Shown one piece after another: positions 58,676 through 64,000 of a stretch of 64,000 bases of DNA. The position numbers were made by a program, and so were the translations under genes. The stretch spans positions 82,653 through 146,652 of the forward strand of contig JAVBVZ010000031.1 in assembly GCA_036679405.1 (NCBI GenBank), given 5' to 3'. Within the stretch, counting starts at the first letter, position 1, and every line of letters starts with the position of its first letter. The DNA comes from JAEYKI01 sp036679405 (GTDB lineage: Bacteria; Bacillota; Clostridia; Christensenellales; Christensenellaceae). The notes beneath the pieces are model-generated. The model did no database searches, was not told where the DNA came from, and worked only from the letters and a program-made list of their open reading frames with translations.

Positions 58676-59611
58676 ATGGCGCCTGAAACCGCAACCGTGT
58701 CAAGCGCAAAGGCTGCAAACATTTATTCAAAGACGTTTGGTATTTATGCAAAAAATTTTGGGAAACTGTTTTTGGTTTTTGTTATATTCATAACCATTCT
58801 TGCAATCCCGCTGTTTATCTTTCTGCCCTCTTATGTAGCCAAGATCAATGAAAGCGTGCAGGCGTTTGACGCGCTGGCTATGTACATGGTCGCCTATATG
58901 CTGACTTCGCTGATCGCTCCCATTGCAAAAATGGTTGTGATGATGTGCGCAATCGGCGTTTTTGCGGCGCCTTTTGCCATGGGAATGGCAGGCCGTATCA
59001 TCTCGGAAGCCATGGAAGGAAGAAACGTTACTTTTGCCGAGGGCGTCAGATGGACGGGGGCCAATTACAAAAAAATGCTGTCCGCCTACGCGGTGTATTA
59101 CGCGGCGTTCGGCATTTATGCATATGTTTGTTTTGCCGGCCTGACCGGGCTGATGGCGTCTTCCCATGTCATTGTGGAGGTCTGGTTTTATCCGGTGATC
59201 TTTATACTGGCCGGCGGGCTGGTTGCGCTGCTGCTGGGGACGGTTTTTGTGCCCTTTGGCGTGATAGACGAAGACAAAGGCTGCATAAAGGCGCTGGGGT
59301 CTTCTTTCCGCGTGATGTACGGATGGCGGTTTCTTAAAAACTTTGGAGCCATCCTTGCATCTTTCGGTATTGCGGCAGGGTTTGCACTGGCGATGCAGCT
59401 GCCGTATTTTTATCCGTTTTTGTTCAAGAGCCAGGACAGCTCCCGGTTCAATAATTTTATAGCTTTTGTCAACAACCTGTCCGGCGATATTGTCTACATT
59501 ATTTTTGCAATTGCAGTCTATTCGCTGGCGGGCATATTTTTATACATCTTTTCATACCATGTATACCGCGACGCAAAACGAATGCGCGCGGGGAGGGGAG
59601 GCTCCTTATGA
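58676..59611 (+). CDS. Multi-pass membrane protein of unknown function
   Basis: Protein of 311 residues with six hydrophobic helices: LFLVFVIFITILAIPLFIFL, VAYMLTSLIAPIAKMVVMMC, AAPFAMGMAG, YYAAFGIYAYVCFAGLTGLM, IFILAGGLVALLLGTVF and IVYIIFAIAVYSLAGIFLYI. The N terminus is short (MAPETATVSSAKAANIYSKT). The layout resembles the membrane part of glycerophosphodiester phosphodiesterase or YciC-like families but no enzyme domain is attached. ATG follows AAGGAGG, 5 bases after the LOG gene stop. Its stop overlaps the ACT-domain gene start (ATGA). Confidence 0.8.
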   Translation: MAPETATVSSAKAANIYSKTFGIYAKNFGKLFLVFVIFITILAIPLFIFLPSYVAKINESVQAFDALAMYMVAYMLTSLIAPIAKMVVMMCAIGVFAAPFAMGMAGRIISEAMEGRNVTFAEGVRWTGANYKKMLSAYAVYYAAFGIYAYVCFAGLTGLMASSHVIVEVWFYPVIFILAGGLVALLLGTVFVPFGVIDEDKGCIKALGSSFRVMYGWRFLKNFGAILASFGIAAGFALAMQLPYFYPFLFKSQDSSRFNNFIAFVNNLSGDIVYIIFAIAVYSLAGIFLYIFSYHVYRDAKRMRAGRGGSL

Positions 59612-59880
59612 GAGCGATCGTAACTGTGCTCGGGCTGGACCGGCCCGGGATCATTGCCCGGGTATCGGACGTGCTGTTTTCGGCAAATATCAATATTTTA
59701 GACATCAGTCAGACGGTACTGAGAGATAAATTTTTTGCCATGACCATGCTGGTGGATCTGAGTGAATCCACCCTTTCTTTTGACGGCGTCAAACAAAAGC
59801 TGGACACCTGCGCCGAAGAGCTTAAAATGGATATTCGCTTCCAGCGCGAAGAGCTTTTTAATTCCATGCACAGGGTGTGA
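59608..59880 (+). CDS. ACT-domain protein (UPF0237)
   Basis: Small regulatory protein of 90 residues formed by one ACT domain: MRAIVTVLGLDRPGIIARVS, DVLFSANINILDISQTVLRD, KFFAMTMLVDLSE. UPF0237 proteins are usually encoded next to UPF0210, as here, and probably bind an amino acid and modulate the partner. The start overlaps the upstream stop (ATGA) and GGGGAGG is a good site. Confidence 0.93.
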   Translation: MRAIVTVLGLDRPGIIARVSDVLFSANINILDISQTVLRDKFFAMTMLVDLSESTLSFDGVKQKLDTCAEELKMDIRFQREELFNSMHRV

Positions 59881-59885
59881 TGCAT

Positions 59886-61232
59886 ATGCTGAATCAAAAA
59901 GATATCATTAAAACAATAGAAATGATCACCTCCCAGCATCTTGATATCCGCACCGTCACCATGGGGATATCCCTGCTGGACTGCATCAGCGACGACGCGG
60001 ACAAAACGGCGTCCCGGGTGCGGGACAAGATCATTAAAAAAGCCCGCAATCTTGTTTCGGTAGGATGCGACATTGAAAAAGAGTTCGGCATCCCCATTGT
60101 GAACAAGCGTATTTCGGTTACGCCCGTCTCGCTGATCACCCAGTCCTGCGGGCAGAGCGTAAAGGTGGCCCGCGCAATGGACGAGGCGGCCGCGGAAGTG
60201 GGCGTGGATTTTATCGGCGGATATTCCGCTTTTGTGCATAAAGGCATTACGCCGGCCGAGCAGGATTTTCTTAAAAGTATTCCCGAGGCGCTTGCCGCCA
60301 CCAAAATTGTCTGTTCCAGCGTGAATGTGGCCACTACCCGCGCGGGCATCAATATGGATGCGGTCGCACAGATGGGGCGCATCATCAAAGAAACGGCGGC
60401 GGGAACGGAAAGCGGGATCGGCGCGGCCAAACTGGTTGTTTTTGCAAACGCAGTGGAAGACAACCCCTTTATGGCCGGCGCTTTCCACGGAACGGGCGAA
60501 GGCGAATGCGTGATCAACGTGGGCGTTTCCGGCCCGGGCGTGGTCAAAGTGGCGCTGGAAGATAAAAAAGGCCGTCCCATCGACGAAGTGGCGGAAACCA
60601 TTAAACGCACGGCGTTTCGAATCACCCGTATGGGAGAACTGGTCGCCCGCGAAGCCAGCCGCCGGCTGGGGGTTTCTTTTGGTATCGTAGACCTTTCCCT
60701 GGCGCCGACACCGGCCATGGGGGACAGCGTTGCGCACATCCTGGAAGAAATGGGCCTTGAATCCTGCGGCGCCCACGGGACGACCGCGGCGCTGGCTCTT
60801 TTGAACGATGCGGTCAAAAAAGGCGGGATCATGGCGTCCTCCCATGTGGGCGGGCTTTCGGGTGCGTTTATCCCGGTAAGCGAAGACGCCGGAATGATCG
60901 ACGCGGTCCGCGCAGGCGCGCTCTCCATTGAAAAGCTGGAAGCCATGACCTGCGTATGTTCGGTCGGGCTGGATATGATCGCCCTACCCGGCGATACGCC
61001 TGCGGAGGTCTTGTCCGCCATTATTGCGGATGAAGCCGCCATCGGCGTGGTCAACACAAAAACCACCGCAGTGCGGGTGATCCCCGTTCCGGGGATGGAT
61101 GTGGGCCAGGAAGTTCATTTTGGCGGCCTGCTGGGCAGCGCGCCCATCATGCCGTATAACAAATTTTCGCCCGCCGCATTCATTGCGCGGGGCGGACGTA
61201 TGCCCGCGCCGCTGCACGCACAAAGAAATTAA
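59886..61232 (+). CDS. UPF0210 (PFL-like fold, DUF711) family protein
   Basis: Protein of about 448 residues of the UPF0210 family, with a fold related to the 10-stranded barrel of pyruvate formate-lyase and ribonucleotide reductase but without a glycyl radical motif. Conserved features: DIRTVTMGISLLDCISDDAD, VDFIGGYSAFVHKGITPAEQ, GAFHGTGEGECVINVGVSGP and CGAHGTTAALALLNDAVKKG. Start ATG 59886 (behind CAGGGTG) gives the standard N terminus; GTG 59877 and ATG 59880 are alternatives. It follows the ACT gene directly. The family is widespread in Bacillota; its function is not established to my knowledge. Confidence 0.93.
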   Translation: MLNQKDIIKTIEMITSQHLDIRTVTMGISLLDCISDDADKTASRVRDKIIKKARNLVSVGCDIEKEFGIPIVNKRISVTPVSLITQSCGQSVKVARAMDEAAAEVGVDFIGGYSAFVHKGITPAEQDFLKSIPEALAATKIVCSSVNVATTRAGINMDAVAQMGRIIKETAAGTESGIGAAKLVVFANAVEDNPFMAGAFHGTGEGECVINVGVSGPGVVKVALEDKKGRPIDEVAETIKRTAFRITRMGELVAREASRRLGVSFGIVDLSLAPTPAMGDSVAHILEEMGLESCGAHGTTAALALLNDAVKKGGIMASSHVGGLSGAFIPVSEDAGMIDAVRAGALSIEKLEAMTCVCSVGLDMIALPGDTPAEVLSAIIADEAAIGVVNTKTTAVRVIPVPGMDVGQEVHFGGLLGSAPIMPYNKFSPAAFIARGGRMPAPLHAQRN

Positions 61233-61248
61233 GGAGCTTTGACGCCTC

Positions 61249-63012
61249 ATGGAAAGAAAACAGGTAGACCCAAAATATAAATGGAAGCTGGAAGACATTT
61301 TTCCTTCCGACGACGCATGGGAAGAAGAATTTAAAGCGCTGGAGGCAATGTCCGGGGAAACCGCAGAGATCGAAAAAAATCTCGTCCGAGATGAAGAAAG
61401 CCTGGCGGACTCCCTTCGGAAAATAGATAAAATATCCCTCATGGCGGAGCGGCTGTTTGTGTATGCGCGCATGCGCCGGGACGAAGACAACGCAAACGGA
61501 AAATACCAGGCCATGACCGACCGGGCCATGGGCCTTTCGGTACGCCTTTCGGCGGCGCTCGCGTTTGTCAGCCCCAAGCTGATCGCAATGGAAGAAGATA
61601 CGCTGCGCGGATGGGCGGAAAACTATGAAGGCCTAAAAGACTACCGTTTTATGATCCGCGACCTGCTGCGCCAAAAGCAGCATGTCCTGGGCGAAAGTGA
61701 AGAGCGCCTGCTGGCGCAGGCGGCCGATTTTGCAAACGGCGCCCATGATATTTTCACCATGCTCAACAACGCGGACATGACTTTTGATGATGTGGACGGC
61801 CAGCCTCTGACGCACGGTTCCTATATTGTGTTCATGCAAAACAACGACCGCACCGTGCGTAAAAAAGCGTACGAAACCTATTACGGCGTATATAAAAAGA
61901 ATATCAATACCATTGCGGCGGCCTATTCCGCCAGCGTGAAAAAAGACATTTTTTACGCGCAGGCGCGCGGCTATGAAAGCGCGCTTCAAAAAGCGCTTTT
62001 CGGAGACGACGTGCCCCTTTCCCTGTATGAAAACCTGATCGGCACGGTACGGGAAAACCTTTCCGTCCTGCACCGGTATGTGGATCTTAAAAAAGGGCTT
62101 TTAGGTCTTCCCGAGATCTGCATGTACGATATTTACGCACCCCTGGTGCCCGAGCTGAAAAACGAATACAGCTATGAGCAGGCGCGCGGCATGGTCAAAG
62201 AAGGCCTTGCGCCCCTGGGCAAAGATTATGCACAGTTGCTGGACCGTGCGTTTTCCGAAGGGTGGATCGACGTACTTGAAAACAGGGGAAAAACCAGCGG
62301 CGCTTATTCCTGGGGCGTTTTCGGGGTGCATCCTTACGTCCTCTTAAACCACCGGGGGGATCTGGACAGCGTATTTACCATTGCACACGAACTTGGGCAT
62401 GCCATGCACTCGTATTATTCCAATGCGGCGCAGCCCTATCCCACCAGCAGCTATACCATTTTTGTGGCTGAGGTCGCTTCCACTGTGAACGAGATATTGC
62501 TGACGCATCACCTGCTTCGGACAACGTCCGGGGAGACCAAAAAATATATCCTGAACCATTACCTGGACCAGTTTCGGACCACCGTGGTCCGGCAGACCAT
62601 GTTTGCGGAGTTTGAGAAGATCACGCATGAAATGGCGGCGGGCGGCAGGCCGCTCACGCCCGAGAGCCTGTGCGAGGTATACGGCGGCCTCAATAGTGCT
62701 TATTACGGCCCCGGCATGGAAGCGGACGACACCATTGCCTTTGAATGGGCCCGCATCCCGCATTTTTATAACGCTTTTTACGTGTATAAATACGCCACCG
62801 GATTTTCGGCGGCGGTGCAGATTGCCCAAAGCATCCTGCAAACGGGGGACGAGAGCGCATATAAGCGGTTTTTGTCTACCGGCGGCAGCGATTATCCGCT
62901 GGCCGAGCTCAAAATTGCGAATGTCGATCTTGCGGAAGGAGGCCCGGTGCGCTCGTGCATGCAGGCCTTTGATCAGGCGCTTGCCGAATTTGAAAAAACG
63001 TTTTCAAACTGA
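61249..63012 (+). CDS. pepF: Oligoendopeptidase F
   Basis: Zinc metallopeptidase (M3B) of 587 residues that cleaves short peptides in the cytoplasm. The zinc motif is TIAHELGHAMHSYYS (HExxH), with the third ligand Glu in FVAEVASTVNEILLTHHLLR. The N-terminal oligopeptidase domain (KYKWKLEDIFPSDDAWEEEF) and the C-terminal AGGRPLTPESLCEVYGGLNS, YYGPGMEADD are typical. Length is normal (about 600). AAGGAG lies 12 bases upstream of the ATG. It follows the UPF0210 gene by 16 bases. Confidence 0.96.
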   Translation: MERKQVDPKYKWKLEDIFPSDDAWEEEFKALEAMSGETAEIEKNLVRDEESLADSLRKIDKISLMAERLFVYARMRRDEDNANGKYQAMTDRAMGLSVRLSAALAFVSPKLIAMEEDTLRGWAENYEGLKDYRFMIRDLLRQKQHVLGESEERLLAQAADFANGAHDIFTMLNNADMTFDDVDGQPLTHGSYIVFMQNNDRTVRKKAYETYYGVYKKNINTIAAAYSASVKKDIFYAQARGYESALQKALFGDDVPLSLYENLIGTVRENLSVLHRYVDLKKGLLGLPEICMYDIYAPLVPELKNEYSYEQARGMVKEGLAPLGKDYAQLLDRAFSEGWIDVLENRGKTSGAYSWGVFGVHPYVLLNHRGDLDSVFTIAHELGHAMHSYYSNAAQPYPTSSYTIFVAEVASTVNEILLTHHLLRTTSGETKKYILNHYLDQFRTTVVRQTMFAEFEKITHEMAAGGRPLTPESLCEVYGGLNSAYYGPGMEADDTIAFEWARIPHFYNAFYVYKYATGFSAAVQIAQSILQTGDESAYKRFLSTGGSDYPLAELKIANVDLAEGGPVRSCMQAFDQALAEFEKTFSN

Positions 63013-63060
63013 CCGAAGGATGGTACACTTATACAAAGAGAACTACTTAAGGGGGATATC

Positions 63061-63858
63061 ATGAAGCTTAGTTTTTCCACTTTGGGTTGTCCGGAATGGA
63101 GTTTTTCGGAAATCGTTTCCACCGCCAAAGATTTAGGGTACGACGGCATTGAGATCCGCGGCGTCCAAAATGTGATGGACGTGCCCAGGATCCCGCAGTT
63201 TTCGCCGGACAGGGCGCCCGCAACCCAAAAACTGCTGGCGGATAAAGGCCTTGAGATCGTATGCCTGACCTCGGCGTGTTATATGAACCTGCCGGACTAT
63301 ACGCAGGACACCATTTACCAGGCGACCGCGTATGTGGACACCGCCAAAGACATGGGCGTCCGGTATGTGCGCGTGCTGGCGGATTTCGGCCCGCAGAGCG
63401 ACCGGGCGGTAGACGAAGCGCTGACGCTTGCAAACCTTAAAAAAGTCGCGTCTTATGCCGCGGAGCACGGTGTGGAAGTGTTGATAGAAACAAACGGCTA
63501 TTTTGCAGATTCAAAGCGCGCCCTGGCTCTGGTGGAGCAGGCGGGCGATAATGTGGGCGTCATTTGGGACATCCACCATCCGTACCGCTTTTTTGGTGAA
63601 ACGCCCGAGCAGACGGTGGCCACGCTGGGCCGCCGGATCCGGCACGTGCATGTGAAAGATTCCAAAATGGAAGGCGAAGAAGTTCGCTATACCATGATGG
63701 GCTATGGGGACATTCCCATAGGAAAGTGCGTGGATGCGCTTTTAAAAACCGGTTATGAGGGCAGTTTTTGCCTGGAGTGGGTCAAACGATGGAATCTGAA
63801 CTTGGAAGAGCCGGGCATTGCGTTTGCGCAGTACGCCAGCTTTATGAAAAACCTGTAA
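63061..63858 (+). CDS. Sugar phosphate isomerase/epimerase (TIM barrel)
   Basis: Xylose-isomerase-like TIM-barrel protein of 265 residues. The start KLSFSTLGCPEWSFSEIVST is typical, followed by YDGIEIRGVQ, VRYVRVLADFGPQ, VEVLIETNGYFAD (Glu), VGVIWDIHHPYRFFGE (Asp, His), IRHVHVKDSKMEGE (His, Asp) and YEGSFCLEWVKRWN (Glu), so the metal site seems complete. ATG follows AAGGGGGA. It is the last gene before the insertion-sequence end and stands 48 bases after pepF. Substrate unknown. Confidence 0.88.
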   Translation: MKLSFSTLGCPEWSFSEIVSTAKDLGYDGIEIRGVQNVMDVPRIPQFSPDRAPATQKLLADKGLEIVCLTSACYMNLPDYTQDTIYQATAYVDTAKDMGVRYVRVLADFGPQSDRAVDEALTLANLKKVASYAAEHGVEVLIETNGYFADSKRALALVEQAGDNVGVIWDIHHPYRFFGETPEQTVATLGRRIRHVHVKDSKMEGEEVRYTMMGYGDIPIGKCVDALLKTGYEGSFCLEWVKRWNLNLEEPGIAFAQYASFMKNL

Positions 63859-63891
63859 GTAAGGATAAAACAAAAAGCCGCTTTAATGAAC

Positions 63892-64000
63892 TGGTATAAT
63901 GATAGTGGACAGAAAAAAGTCCACTATCATTTTTTATGGAGGAAGAAAAAATGGGACGACCCAAAGGAGGAACAAACCGCACTTACAGTAAAGAATTTAA
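63892..64000 (+). mobile_element. Left end of an IS3-like insertion sequence (cut by window)
   Basis: ATGATAGTGGAC (63899-63910) and GTCCACTATCAT (63919-63930) form a perfect 12-bp inverted repeat just before a transposase-like start codon. The outer end is probably near TGGTATAATG at 63892. Only the left end is in the window. Confidence 0.7.
63951..64000 (+). CDS. IS3-family OrfA-like transposase, N-terminal fragment
   Basis: Only 16 residues are visible: MGRPKGGTNRTYSKEF. This opening is characteristic of IS3/IS150-group OrfA proteins, in which a helix-turn-helix domain follows. ATG is preceded by GGAGGAAG. The rest lies outside the window. Confidence 0.65.
   Translation, partial: MGRPKGGTNRTYSKEF

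Noticed and set aside
59709..61066. Long minus-strand frames (378 and 390 codons) opposite the UPF0210 gene
   Set aside because: They are mirror images of a well-conserved GC-rich gene on the plus strand and have no start signals.
1..64000. CRISPR arrays, rRNA genes, prophage
   Set aside because: No regularly spaced repeats, ribosomal RNA sequence or phage structural genes were seen.

Overview
The window reads as chromosomal DNA of an anaerobic, low-to-mid GC Gram-positive bacterium (Bacillota, Clostridia-like; a Christensenellales-type gut anaerobe is a guess). Reasons: a glycyl radical enzyme with its activase, an ATP-dependent PEP carboxykinase, the Firmicutes gene pair yabE-rsmA, a WalR-type box, strong AGGAGG ribosome binding sites, many LacI-type regulators and Rbs-type sugar importers, and lipoproteins with Gram-positive lipoboxes. 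No rRNA, CRISPR array or phage structural gene is visible.

Layout. 1-8.5 kb: end of a sugar ABC importer, then zinc dehydrogenase, deoC, FGGY kinase, glycyl radical enzyme, its activase and a LacI regulator, one plus-strand operon. 8.5-11 kb: a YfcE-type phosphoesterase and a SulP transporter (minus). 11-14 kb: a decayed stretch with a truncated MFS gene, a small membrane protein and a frameshifted DUF2442-like gene. 14-23.7 kb: a second sugar locus, with a LacI gene and a zinc dehydrogenase reading left and a metal-site-less M24 homologue, an epimerase and a complete importer reading right, separated by paired AACGTTCCCG operators and closed by a strong terminator. 23.9-30.2 kb: a diguanylate cyclase, an AgrA/AgrC-like two-component system, a small Cys-rich protein, a metallophosphoesterase lipoprotein and an alpha/beta hydrolase.

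30.3-38.6 kb: an AT-richer third sugar cassette (LacI, broken FGGY kinase, binding protein, two permeases, ATPase, fucose-isomerase-like protein) lying between two imperfect 28-bp direct repeats. 38.8-44.6 kb: a 5.7-kb segment bounded by a 64-bp direct repeat of the 3' part of tRNA-Ser(GGA). It carries an excisionase-like HTH gene, a membrane-anchored LuxR regulator, a small membrane protein and two related lipoproteins, but no integrase. 44.7-64 kb: mostly core genes: Ktr/Trk potassium uptake, pckA, rsmA, yabE, a lipoprotein penicillin-binding protein, ychF, uppP, a PHP phosphatase, a QueT-like transporter, a LOG-family enzyme, ACT/UPF0210 pair, pepF and another epimerase. The window ends inside the left end of an IS3-like element.

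The most interesting logic is in the first operon. The gene set can be read as a radical route for pentitols: a kinase makes a pentitol 5-phosphate, the glycyl radical enzyme dehydrates it to 2-deoxyribose 5-phosphate, DeoC splits this to acetaldehyde and glyceraldehyde 3-phosphate, and the dehydrogenase reduces acetaldehyde to ethanol. This is inference from gene content; the sequence does not prove the substrate. Where an upstream in-frame start lacked a ribosome binding site, the start with the better site was chosen.
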